Shown: positions 1 to 7,138 of the stretch, piece after piece
Position numbering within the stretch: the stretch's first letter is position 1
Layout of the letters: each line of letters opens with the position of its first letter
DNA from: Desulfovibrio sp. UBA2564
GTDB lineage: Bacteria; Desulfobacterota; Desulfovibrionia; Desulfovibrionales; Desulfovibrionaceae
NCBI GenBank assembly: GCA_002340305.1
Contig: DDLU01000049.1
Location: 1-14,755, forward strand
Length of the DNA: 14,755 bases
Direction of reading: 5' to 3'
Program-made: the position numbers and the translations under genes
Notes under the pieces: generated by a model
Told to the model about the DNA's origin: nothing
The model's input: only the letters and a program-made list of their open reading frames with translations
Database searches by the model: none

Positions 1-49
1 CCTTTTGCAAAAGGGTTTAAGCACCCGGGGGGACCGCCGGTAGGCATTC
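1..49. repeat. Partial intergenic hairpin repeat downstream of proC
   Basis: This stretch directly abuts the proC stop codon and is cut by the window edge. Bases 1-21 are the right half of a hairpin module; an intact relative lies at 8931-8958 (CTTAAACCCTT...AAGGGGTTAAG). Bases 33-47 (ACCGCCGGTAGGCATTC) resemble the end of the large element at 3341-3356 (AGCCGCCGGAGGCATC). I infer that this is a degenerate member of the same repeat family as 3061-3362 and 8931-9110. A role as transcript 3' end of proC is possible, but no U-tract is visible here. Confidence 0.5.
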
Positions 50-853
50 TTATTTTTTCCCGAGTTCCCTACTTCGCTCATAGCTTTTGCGAACCGCATC
101 AATGATATTGGCGCGGGTGGCGGTGCGATCCAGATGGATGAGGGCTTGAACGGTTGTTCCTCCGGGAGAGGTAACCATTTCACGCAGCTGGCTGACATGG
201 AATTTATTTTCCTGTGCCAGTTTAGTTGAGCCTTCAAAAAGTTTCTGAACCATGGCTGTGGCCTGTTCGCGCGGCAATCCCAGTTCAACTGCGGACTCGA
301 TCATGGCTTCAATGAAGTAAAAAACATAAGCGGGACCGGATCCGACAACCCCGGTAAATGCGTCGAACTGGCTTTCTGCCAGGGCGTATACATCACCGAG
401 GGGGGTGAACATTTCGCGGGTGAAATTTGCCTGCTCATCACTCAAGTGGTTGTCATCCAGACAAACTGCGAACACACCCGCATTCACTAGTGCGGGAGTG
501 TTAGGCATAACCCGGACAACAGGGCAGCGGTTTTCGCAGAAATCCTTGAGCTTCTGAACGGTCAGGCCGGCTGCAATGGAGATAATGCACTTGGACTCAT
601 CGAGTTCAGGGGCAATATCTTCCAGAACTGCGGGGGCGTGCTGTGGTTTGACCGCCAGCACGATAAAGTCGGATTCCTTGGCTAGATCGCGGGGAGTCTC
701 ACATTGAATAAGCCCGGTCTCTTCGGCAAGGGCATTCAGTGCCGTTTTGTTCAGGTCGGAACCAAGCAGGTTGATGCTGTCATCGCCAGCCATTCCTCTG
801 ATTATGGCGGCGCCCATGTTGCCAGTGCCTATAAATCCAACTTTTTTAGTCAT
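50..853 (-). CDS. proC: Pyrroline-5-carboxylate reductase
   Basis: This is the cytosolic enzyme for the last step of proline synthesis, reducing 1-pyrroline-5-carboxylate to proline with NAD(P)H. The 267-residue product has the usual family length. An N-terminal Rossmann nucleotide-binding loop (GFIGTGNMG, residues 6-14) is followed by AVKP (67-70) and VRVMPNTP (113-120). The C-terminal dimerisation domain carries GSGPAY (171-176) and the family signature around TSPGGTT (228-234). The ATG lies one base after the ndk stop codon and I see no good Shine-Dalgarno sequence, so translation is probably coupled to ndk. Only repeat-like sequence follows the stop. The identification is secure from the motifs; expression as the last gene of an ndk-proC unit is inferred. 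Confidence 0.96.
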   Translation of the reverse strand: MTKKVGFIGTGNMGAAIIRGMAGDDSINLLGSDLNKTALNALAEETGLIQCETPRDLAKESDFIVLAVKPQHAPAVLEDIAPELDESKCIISIAAGLTVQKLKDFCENRCPVVRVMPNTPALVNAGVFAVCLDDNHLSDEQANFTREMFTPLGDVYALAESQFDAFTGVVGSGPAYVFYFIEAMIESAVELGLPREQATAMVQKLFEGSTKLAQENKFHVSQLREMVTSPGGTTVQALIHLDRTATRANIIDAVRKSYERSRELGKK

Positions 854-854
854 A

Positions 855-1274
855 TTAGTTTACCATTTCGAGGTTGCTGAAGAAGTAGGGTACTTCGATA
901 GCTGCGGTTTCGGGAGCATCTGAGCCGTGACATGCGTTAGCTTCTATTCCGGCACCGAAAGCTTTACGAATGGTACCTTCTGCAGCTTCATTGGGGTTAG
1001 TAGCCCCCATAAGTTCACGGTAACGTTTGATAGCATTTTCGCCTTCAAGAACGGAAACAACACAAGGACCGGAGATCATGAACTCAACCAGCTCACCGAA
1101 GAAAGGACGCTCTTTATGAACAGCGTAGAAACCTTCAGCCTGAGCCTGAGTCATGTGGATCATCTTGGTTGCTTTGATTTTAAGGCCGGCATCGGAGATC
1201 ATTTTCATGATGTCACCTATTTTACCGGCTTTAACTGCATCGGGCTTGATGATGGAAAAAGTAAGTTCGCTCAT
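855..1274 (-). CDS. ndk: Nucleoside diphosphate kinase
   Basis: Ndk balances nucleotide pools by moving the gamma-phosphate from ATP to other NDPs through a phosphohistidine. The 139-residue protein is full length for the family. It begins with the SIIKPDAV strand (K10), carries R86 in the nucleotide site, and has the active-site segment NACHGSDAPE, in which H116 is the phosphorylated histidine. A strong Shine-Dalgarno (GGAGGA, minus strand at 1283-1288) sits 8 bases before the ATG and fixes the start. The gene follows the ABC ATPase gene after 85 bases that contain a candidate promoter, and it precedes proC by one base. There is no metabolic link between ndk and proC beyond this arrangement. 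Identification is very secure. Confidence 0.97.
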   Translation of the reverse strand: MSELTFSIIKPDAVKAGKIGDIMKMISDAGLKIKATKMIHMTQAQAEGFYAVHKERPFFGELVEFMISGPCVVSVLEGENAIKRYRELMGATNPNEAAEGTIRKAFGAGIEANACHGSDAPETAAIEVPYFFSNLEMVN

Positions 1275-1282
1275 TGTTTAAG

Positions 1283-1288
1283 TCCTCC
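1283..1288 (-). promoter_or_regulatory. Ribosome binding site of ndk
   Basis: The minus strand reads GGAGGA here, 8 bases before the ndk ATG. This is a near-consensus Shine-Dalgarno sequence and confirms the chosen start. Confidence 0.8.
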
Positions 1289-1308
1289 AAGTGTATTCGA
1301 TTTTGCGG

Positions 1309-1336
1309 ATTATCGCATTACTCAGGTTTTCCTGAA
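1309..1336 (-). promoter_or_regulatory. Candidate promoter for ndk-proC
   Basis: In the 85-base gap between the ABC ATPase gene and ndk, the minus strand has GATAAT (1309-1314) preceded by TG one base away, an extended -10 arrangement. A weak -35 (TTCAGG, 1331-1336) lies 16 bases upstream. It would start transcription about 28 bases before the ndk ATG. This is pattern matching only, and the -35 match is poor. Confidence 0.3.
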
Positions 1337-1359
1337 TCGGGAAGTACATGTTGCCGCAA

Positions 1360-2154
1360 TCAGGAGAAAAGCATCCTGTCCGTGGCAACATCCTCGCCGC
1401 GAAGGGTGTAGAATCTTTCAAGCAGATCTTCGACCTGCAAACCCTTCTTTTCCTTCCCGGAAATATCCAAAATGATCGTGCCCTGATGGAACATGATCAA
1501 CCTGTCGCCCATGTTGATGGCCTGATTCATATTATGCGTGACCATAAGTGTGGTCAGGCTGTCCCGGCGCACAACGGCATCGGTTATATCAAGAATTTTG
1601 CGTCCTGTCTTGGGGTCAAGTGCGGCTGTATGTTCGTCCAGCAATAAAATGTCCGGCCTTGTCATAGTAGCCATAAGCATGGTTAAAGCCTGTCTTTGAC
1701 CACCGGACAGTAGTCCAACCTTGTCCGCCAGCCTGTTTTCAAGTCCGAGGCCGAGTGTTTCCAGCTGTGCCTGAAACAGTTTTCGGTCACGGGCTTTAAC
1801 GCCTAAGCCCAACCCTCTACGTTTGCCGCGTTTGAGGGCTAAAGCCATGTTCTGTTCAATAGAAAGAGAACCGCAGGTTCCAAGTAATGGGTCCTGAAAT
1901 ACGCGTCCCAGATTGGCGGCACGTTTGTGCTCAGGCCATTTGGTCATATCTTTTCCGGCAATGGAAATGGAGCCGCCGCTGAGCATGAATGTCCCGGCAA
2001 CTGAGTTCAGGAAAGTTGATTTACCCGCTCCGTTGGAACCGATGACAGTGACGAATTCTCCGGCTTCAACCTTGAAGTCTATTCCGCGCAGGGCCTGCAC
2101 TTCGTTGACGCTGTCCGGGTTAAAGGTTTTAGCTGCTCCTTCAACTTTCAGCAT
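1360..2154 (-). CDS. ABC importer ATPase subunit
   Basis: This is the ATP-hydrolysing subunit that would power the permease encoded just upstream at 2154-3056. The 264-residue protein carries every nucleotide-binding motif: Walker A GSNGAGKST (39-47), Q-loop Q87, signature LSGGQ (149-153), Walker B ILLLDE (169-174), D-loop ALD (178-180) and switch H207. Its ATG overlaps the permease stop by one base (TAATG), and a strong AAGGAGG lies 8 bases upstream at 2163-2169, so the two subunits are translationally coupled. With the permease and the binding protein at 3415-4365 it makes a complete importer of the TrpX/ABC_sub_bind type. The substrate is not readable from the ATPase. Confidence 0.93.
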   Translation of the reverse strand: MLKVEGAAKTFNPDSVNEVQALRGIDFKVEAGEFVTVIGSNGAGKSTFLNSVAGTFMLSGGSISIAGKDMTKWPEHKRAANLGRVFQDPLLGTCGSLSIEQNMALALKRGKRRGLGLGVKARDRKLFQAQLETLGLGLENRLADKVGLLSGGQRQALTMLMATMTRPDILLLDEHTAALDPKTGRKILDITDAVVRRDSLTTLMVTHNMNQAINMGDRLIMFHQGTIILDISGKEKKGLQVEDLLERFYTLRGEDVATDRMLFS

Positions 2155-3056
2155 TATGCAGCCCTCCTTTTGAGCAGTCCGCTCTTAATTTGCGGGGAAA
2201 CCAGTGCCACCACGACAAGTGCAGCAGTAACGAGGTTCAGGTCGCTGGGTGTGAAAGCAAAGTCACCAAGCCGCACACCAAGAGCCAGCGCAATGGCGAT
2301 GCGGTAGACAATGGAGCCGAGCAGGGCGGCAAGCATTGCGCGGGTGACATTGGGTTTCCCGAAAAGTGTCTCACCGATGATGACTGAGGCAAGTCCTGCG
2401 ATAATGGTCCCGATACCCATATTAACGTCAGCAGCACCTTGGTTCTGCGCAACGAGAGCTCCGGAAAGGGCAACCATACCGTTTGAAAGGCCAACGCCGA
2501 AGATAATCATCATATCGCGGTTAACCCCGAGGCTGGTGATCATTTCGGGGTTGTCGCCGGTGGCGAGCATTGCCAGTCCGAAAGATGTTTTCAGAAACCA
2601 GATTAATGCCAGCAGCGCAGCACCGGAAATGAGTGCGAAAAGTATGGGAGTGGAAAAGTGGGGTGCAAGTCCGCTCAGCTCAATGAATTGATCGATGAGG
2701 GTATCCGCGCCGAGCAGGGTCATGTTCGGTCTGCCCATGATGCGGATATTGATGGAATAGAGGGAGATCATAGTCAGGATTGAAGCCAGCAGGTGCAGAA
2801 TCTTGAATTTTGTGTTCAGGATCCCGGTTATTGCCCCGGCAATGAATCCGGCACAGACCGCTATGCCCATGCCCACAAGGGGATGATAGCCGTTACTGAT
2901 GGCAACCGCAGAGACCGCAGCACCAAGAGGTAGGCTGCCGTCAACAGTAAGGTCGGGGAAGTCCAGTACCCGGAAAGTCAGGTACACACCTAAAACCATG
3001 AGCCCGAAAGCAGTTCCCTGCTCAATAGCTCCCATAAAAGCGTACAAACTAATCAT
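2154..3056 (-). CDS. ABC importer permease (BPD_transp_2 / LivH-like)
   Basis: This is the inner-membrane channel subunit of the importer. The 300-residue protein is almost wholly hydrophobic, with about eight to ten predicted membrane segments. It has the segment TFRVLDFPDLTVDGSLPLGA (27-46), typical of permeases paired with ABC_sub_bind proteins, and the FTPSDLNLVTAALV region (268-281) near the C terminus. The start is just inside an operon interruption: the 302-base repeat element ends 4 bases upstream. The only GGAGG-like sequence before the ATG belongs to that repeat and is about 14 bases away, which is rather far; M8 is an alternative start but has no better site. Known family members import tryptophan or related amino acids in streptococci; substrate here is unproven. 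Confidence 0.92.
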   Translation of the reverse strand: MISLYAFMGAIEQGTAFGLMVLGVYLTFRVLDFPDLTVDGSLPLGAAVSAVAISNGYHPLVGMGIAVCAGFIAGAITGILNTKFKILHLLASILTMISLYSINIRIMGRPNMTLLGADTLIDQFIELSGLAPHFSTPILFALISGAALLALIWFLKTSFGLAMLATGDNPEMITSLGVNRDMMIIFGVGLSNGMVALSGALVAQNQGAADVNMGIGTIIAGLASVIIGETLFGKPNVTRAMLAALLGSIVYRIAIALALGVRLGDFAFTPSDLNLVTAALVVVALVSPQIKSGLLKRRAA

Positions 3057-3060
3057 GATA

Positions 3061-3362
3061 TTTTTTGATGCCTCCGGCGGCTGGGGAAGGGAAACTTTTG
3101 AGTCGACTCGTCCTGAGTCTCCCCCCTACGGGGCGTTGCTGTAGAGCAACGTCCAAATCTGCTTTCCGGCAGATTTGTGGGAAAAGTTTTCCTTCCCCAG
3201 ACCCTACCCCTTCAAAACTTTTCAATAGGGCTTTGCCGCTGGAGGCGCGAATTTAGTAGGTGATTTAAAAAAGGTTTTCCCACGCCCGACTGTGCAAATA
3301 TCGACGCGAAGCGCAATAAAAGTTTCCTTGGCCCTCGGAGAGCCGCCGGAGGCATCAAAAAA
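3061..3362. repeat. 302-base composite hairpin repeat with perfect 22-bp terminal inverted repeat
   Basis: This fills most of the 358-base gap between the permease and binding-protein genes. Bases 3061-3082 and 3341-3362 are perfect reverse complements of 22 bases (core GATGCCTCCGGCGGCT). Inside, 3081-3099 pairs with 3182-3200 over 19 positions, with one G-T mismatch that would be a G-U wobble in RNA. The 82 bases between those arms hold a palindrome GAGTCGACTC (3100-3109) and three small hairpins: CCCC/GGGG (3123-3133), CGTTGCT/AGCAACG (3134-3151) and a 9-bp stem CAAATCTGC/GCAGATTTG (3154-3177). The segment 3184-3245 matches the reverse complement of the repeat after prmA. I see no gene here; short open frames across it look accidental. 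A MITE- or REP-like non-coding repeat is inferred. Confidence 0.75.
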
Positions 3363-3386
3363 AGGCGCAGAATGTACTGCGCCTTT
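3357..3386 (-). terminator. Intrinsic terminator after the ABC binding-protein gene
   Basis: On the minus strand a perfect 10-bp stem, AAAGGCGCAG pairing with CTGCGCCTTT across a 6-base loop (3361-3386), is followed by a run of seven T (3357-3363, partly shared with the stem). It lies 29 bases after the stop of the binding-protein gene. It should stop most transcription before the permease gene, allowing the binding protein to be made in excess. The T-run is also the outer end of the repeat element at 3061-3362. Confidence 0.85.
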
Positions 3387-3414
3387 AACTCTTATACGGG
3401 ATATTTGCAAATAT

Positions 3415-4365
3415 TTACTTAATCACTTTGTCAGCACGATCAATGACCTGCTGGGGAATTTTAACACCCATTTTAGCAGCTGCTTTCGCATTTACGAAAA
3501 GGCGTAGGTTCTGGAGAGTCTCTACAGGCATCTCTGCTGTTTTGGCTTTACCTCCGAGGATACGTGCTGCCATGTCTGCGGTTTGCAAACCCATGCGGTA
3601 ATAATCAACTGCCAGCGCGGCAACTGTTCCGCGTTTAACGGAATCTGTGTCCGCAGAGAAAATGGGCAGTTTGTTCTGGCGGCAGACTTTGATAGCTGCT
3701 TCCAGACCGGAAACAACAGTGTTGTCCAACGGAATGTAGATGGCATCGCATTTACCCACGAGGCTTTTTGCGGCCTGATAAACTCCGCTGGAGTTGGCGA
3801 TGGATGCTTCTTCTACCTTGATGCCGAAATCCTGACAGATTTCTTTGAGCAGGTTGGTCAGTACGATGGAGTTGGCTTCACCTGCGTTGTAAATAGTTCC
3901 GATGGTTTTGACCTCCGGCATAAATTCCTTGATCAGTTCAACCTGCCGTAGAACCGGACTCATGTCTGTCATACCGGAAATATTCTTACCGGGCAGCATA
4001 AGACTTTTAACCAGACCGGTCGCTACGGGATCAGTGACACCGGTGAAAAGAACCGGGATATCTTTGATCTTCTGGGCGACAGCCTGTGAAGAAGGAGTGG
4101 TGATGGTCAGCACCAGATCGGGATTTTCACCTTTAATCTGGTTGGCAATCTGGATGTTGGTTGCCTGATTACCCTGAGCAATATGCTCATTGTAAATTAC
4201 ATCAAAACCGGCCTCTTTAAGTCTATCTTTAAAACCGTCCCTCATGGCATCAAGGGAGGGGTGTTCGACAATTTGGGAGATGGAGACTGTGTGAGTCTGT
4301 GCTGAGTGGATTACGGGGACCGTAACCATGAACAGAAGTACGAGAAATAGGAGGATTTTTTTCAT
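3415..4365 (-). CDS. ABC importer substrate-binding protein (TrpX / ABC_sub_bind family)
   Basis: This is the periplasmic receptor of the importer. The 316-residue protein starts with a Sec signal peptide (MKK, then a hydrophobic run, likely cut after A22 in HSAQ). There is no lipobox cysteine, so it is probably a free periplasmic protein. The mature part carries ISQIVEHPSLDAMRDGF (29-45) and FTGVTDPVATGL (107-118), hallmark segments of the ABC_sub_bind family (PF04392), which has a two-lobed sugar-binding-protein-like fold. Characterised streptococcal TrpX binds aromatic amino acids, so an amino acid such as tryptophan is a reasonable guess, not shown by this sequence. An intrinsic terminator and a repeat separate it from permease and ATPase. 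Confidence 0.9.
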   Translation of the reverse strand: MKKILLFLVLLFMVTVPVIHSAQTHTVSISQIVEHPSLDAMRDGFKDRLKEAGFDVIYNEHIAQGNQATNIQIANQIKGENPDLVLTITTPSSQAVAQKIKDIPVLFTGVTDPVATGLVKSLMLPGKNISGMTDMSPVLRQVELIKEFMPEVKTIGTIYNAGEANSIVLTNLLKEICQDFGIKVEEASIANSSGVYQAAKSLVGKCDAIYIPLDNTVVSGLEAAIKVCRQNKLPIFSADTDSVKRGTVAALAVDYYRMGLQTADMAARILGGKAKTAEMPVETLQNLRLFVNAKAAAKMGVKIPQQVIDRADKVIK

Positions 4366-4405
4366 CCTGATACAACCCTTTATTGAAAAATTATTTAATA
4401 AAATG

Positions 4406-4435
4406 AATCTGCCCTTAAAATGACACTTAAGTCAA
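4406..4435 (-). promoter_or_regulatory. Candidate promoter for the ABC importer operon
   Basis: In the 163-base gap between the deacetylase stop and the binding-protein start, the minus strand has a good -35 (TTGACT, 4430-4435) and a weak -10 (CAGATT, 4406-4411) 18 bases away. A perfect TATAAT also occurs at 4461-4466 but lacks a matching -35. The AT-rich gap shows no clear terminator for the deacetylase gene and no recognisable riboswitch. Confidence 0.3.
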
Positions 4436-4528
4436 GGCAGGATAAGAATTATTTTTTACAATTATAGATTTAGCCGTAAATTTGAATTGCAGCTATATTT
4501 CAGCCAGCAACATGTCTATGGCAGTAGC

Positions 4529-5794
4529 CTAGCTGTTGGGGCGCAACGAACTTACCGGAACGATCCTGATTTTACCCTTGTTCTCGGCTATCCACTGGCG
4601 GATGGCCTTGAGGGTTTCGTGATTAGGATGTCCGATAGCTATAGCCTGTCCCTTCTTACGGGCGATTTTGGCAGCTTTGGAAAGCTGGTATTTGATCGCG
4701 CTGAGATCTTTCACATTATCCAAAAATATATTGCGTTCGTAGAAGGTTACTTGCGTTTTTGATGCCGCTCTACGTCCTGCGCTATTAGGGGTCGTTCTGC
4801 TGTCGAGGAAAAAGAGGTGCTTCCTCTTCAACTGTTTCAGAGCGACGAGCATGCCGCTGTAGTTTTCAGTAAAGCTGGAACCCATGTGATTGTTTAACCC
4901 GGACGCACCGGGAACCTTCGAGATCGCAGCGAGGGTTCTGGCACTGATTTCATCAGCATTCATACCGACAAGCAGAGCACCGGTTCCGGGATTTATTTTA
5001 GGGTATCCCTTAGGCTGCATGGGAAGGTGGACCATGATTTCGTTACCATTCTTTCTGGCAATTGCAATGGTCTTCTTCACATGGGAACTATCGGGCCAGA
5101 TGGAAAAGGTGATTTTCGCATCGAGAGCAGCAAGACCATTGGCAAGTTTTAAGTCCTCCCCCATGTCGTCAATGACGATGGCAAGCTTGGGAGCGTTGGG
5201 ATCAAGCGTCATTGGAGCCGGTTTTTGTTTTTTCACTACCGGGGTGAAGATGGAAAATTTATGGGTTGGAACGCCGTTGATACTGATCAGCCATTTATCC
5301 GCAGCAACTTCATGCAGGCTGGCGTTGAGTGCTGTTGATTCCAGTCCTTTTTGTACCTTGCTCAGGAAGACCTTTTTGTCACCGGGAACAGGAAAGCTGA
5401 GTTGTTGAAAGTGGTAATCCCGTCCATGATGTTTTTTGAGTGATACGTCTTCAAGGCGAAGATCGCGCATGGAAATCTTGGATGCCTTTAAGGTGTTAAT
5501 CAGGCTCAGGTCGATTTGTTTGACCAGATCATCGAGATCCCCTTCCATGGGCTCTTCGTAGAGCGGGGTATCTGTTGCCTGTTCAGCAATAACCTGATTT
5601 TCATCCAAGGTTGCCTTTGAGGTCTCGCTTTCAGGTGAAGGCGTAACGGCTAGGGCAATTATCAGGCATAAGGCTGCCGCAAAGACAACGGTCAGCCCGG
5701 CAATAGTGAGAGGTCGGGAAAGACTTGCCTGAAAACCCGGCTTGTTTGCCGGGTTTTCAGGTTGTTCGTTTTGTTCAGAATTGTGCTGATCCAC
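4529..5794 (-). CDS. YibQ-type divergent polysaccharide deacetylase, membrane anchored
   Basis: This is a member of the divergent polysaccharide deacetylase family (PF04748, E. coli YibQ), a putative envelope carbohydrate esterase whose substrate is not established. Of 421 residues, 1-27 are polar and cytoplasmic, 28-50 form one membrane helix, and the rest is periplasmic. The catalytic-type domain (about 203-415) shows IDDMG (208-212), MVHLPMQP (254-261), NNHMGS (301-306), DSRTT (331-335) and IAIGHP (385-390), in the order of the family. The start codon is GTG with AAGG 9 bases upstream (5804-5807), 17 bases after the ctpA stop. The extra region 51-200 is longer than in E. coli YibQ. Its place after envC-like and ctpA genes supports a role in peptidoglycan remodelling. 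Confidence 0.88.
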   Translation of the reverse strand: MDQHNSEQNEQPENPANKPGFQASLSRPLTIAGLTVVFAAALCLIIALAVTPSPESETSKATLDENQVIAEQATDTPLYEEPMEGDLDDLVKQIDLSLINTLKASKISMRDLRLEDVSLKKHHGRDYHFQQLSFPVPGDKKVFLSKVQKGLESTALNASLHEVAADKWLISINGVPTHKFSIFTPVVKKQKPAPMTLDPNAPKLAIVIDDMGEDLKLANGLAALDAKITFSIWPDSSHVKKTIAIARKNGNEIMVHLPMQPKGYPKINPGTGALLVGMNADEISARTLAAISKVPGASGLNNHMGSSFTENYSGMLVALKQLKRKHLFFLDSRTTPNSAGRRAASKTQVTFYERNIFLDNVKDLSAIKYQLSKAAKIARKKGQAIAIGHPNHETLKAIRQWIAENKGKIRIVPVSSLRPNS

Positions 5795-5811
5795 TTCAGT
5801 AAACCTTGGTG

Positions 5812-7089
5812 TTACTTGATTTCTTTGAGACGGGGCAGCTGCTTCACCATCTGGAGAGCCAGTCGGAGCTGGTTGTCTCTTTCAAGCATTTTTTGGGCTT
5901 TATCATCCTGTTTTTTCGTTGTTTTTTTATCTTTACCGTTGTTTTCAAGATGACGGCTGAGATCTTTCTCGCGCAGGATGAAACGGTCGTCTTTTTCTTT
6001 GTCTTCCACAGGGGCCACAAAGGGGTAGACGATGTCAGGATCAATACCTTCGGCCTGAATGGAGCGGCCGCTGGGAGTGTAGTAAAGGGCGGTGGTCAGC
6101 TTGATGCCGGACCCGTCAGCCATGGGGATGATAGTCTGAACGGAACCCTTACCAAAGGTGCGTTCACCCAGAAGCAAAGCGCGGTCATGATCCTTGAGTG
6201 CTCCTGCAACGATTTCAGAAGCGGATGCAGAACCTGCGTTGATCAGGGTTACGATGGGTACGTTCACATCAGTAGTCTGGGCATTGGCCATGAAGTCCTT
6301 ACGGCTGGTTTTGCTGCGGCCTTCAATGTAAACGATCAAACCGTCATTAATGAATGTGTCAGCAACTGATACAGCCTGTGTGAGCAGACCGCCGGGGTTG
6401 TTACGCAGGTCAAGAATCACGCCTTTGAGTTCGTATTTTTTAGTGTAGTCGCGAAGAGCCTTATGCATTTCACGGGTGGTGTTTTCATTAAATCTGGTCA
6501 GTCGCAGGTAGAGGATGCCATCGCCCAGGGCCTGACTTTTGGCACTGATAATGGGGATGGTGTCGCGGGTAATGGTAATCTTTTCAGGTTTGGTAGAATC
6601 TTTGTGCAGGATGGTCAGGATTACGTCTGTGCCGCGCTTACCTCGGATTTTACCCACAGCTTCCAACAGGGAGATGGACTGGGTGGATTCACCGTTGATC
6701 TCAAGGATCAGGTCGCCGGCTTTGAGGCCAGCTTTATAAGCCGGGGTATCTTCAATGGGAGAGATAACGGTCAGGCGGCCTTTTTCCATGCTGATTTCAA
6801 TGCCGATGCCGCTGAATTCACCGCTGGTGGATTCCTGCATTTCCTTGAAATCGTCATTGGAAAGAAAAGTTGAGTGCGGATCGAGCTGTTCGAGCATTCC
6901 TTTTACAGCGTCATCAACAAGCTCTTTGCGGGAGATGTCGTTAACGTAATTGTGTTCCACCAGATCAAGCACCTGCGAAAATCTGCGCAGGGGTTCAAAG
7001 CGGTTTTCATCAACGGCTTGTGTCGGTTCCGGTGCAACGGAGATTACGAAAATAGAGATGATTGCTATCATCCACAAAGTTTTTCTCAT
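5812..7089 (-). CDS. ctpA: C-terminal processing protease, S41 family (CtpA/Prc-like)
   Basis: This periplasmic serine protease cuts proteins from their C termini. The 425-residue product has a signal peptide (likely cut after TQA, residue 25), an N-terminal helical part, a PDZ domain (about 95-170, with GIGIEI and AGLKAGDLILEING) and the S41 catalytic core. By spacing to E. coli Prc the catalytic residues are S289 in GSASASE, K314 in RTFGKGSVQ and Q318. A lysine-rich charged tail (about 370-425) follows the core. GGAGG lies about 5 bases before the ATG. It sits between the envC-like gene (49 bases upstream) and the yibQ-like gene (17 bases downstream), suggesting co-regulation of a protease with peptidoglycan enzymes. 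Function is secure, substrates are unknown. Confidence 0.94.
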   Translation of the reverse strand: MRKTLWMIAIISIFVISVAPEPTQAVDENRFEPLRRFSQVLDLVEHNYVNDISRKELVDDAVKGMLEQLDPHSTFLSNDDFKEMQESTSGEFSGIGIEISMEKGRLTVISPIEDTPAYKAGLKAGDLILEINGESTQSISLLEAVGKIRGKRGTDVILTILHKDSTKPEKITITRDTIPIISAKSQALGDGILYLRLTRFNENTTREMHKALRDYTKKYELKGVILDLRNNPGGLLTQAVSVADTFINDGLIVYIEGRSKTSRKDFMANAQTTDVNVPIVTLINAGSASASEIVAGALKDHDRALLLGERTFGKGSVQTIIPMADGSGIKLTTALYYTPSGRSIQAEGIDPDIVYPFVAPVEDKEKDDRFILREKDLSRHLENNGKDKKTTKKQDDKAQKMLERDNQLRLALQMVKQLPRLKEIK

Positions 7090-7138
7090 GTGTTCCTCCA
7101 GCGTGGTGAGTGCTGTATCTTGCTCAAGTTATTATAAA

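Noticed and set aside
1321..1337. Small hairpin TCAGG-TTTT-CCTGA before ndk considered as a terminator
   Set aside because: Only five base pairs and no following T-run on the minus strand.
3123..3177. CRISPR-like array of short repeats
   Set aside because: The three hairpins differ in sequence, there are no equal spacers, and no cas genes are present.
3065..3410. Short open frames of 62-81 residues on both strands
   Set aside because: They run through the inverted-repeat element and its hairpins; the composition follows from the repeat and no start site supports them.
5806..6369. 187-residue plus-strand open frame
   Set aside because: Antisense shadow of ctpA, which has signal peptide, PDZ and a full catalytic set.
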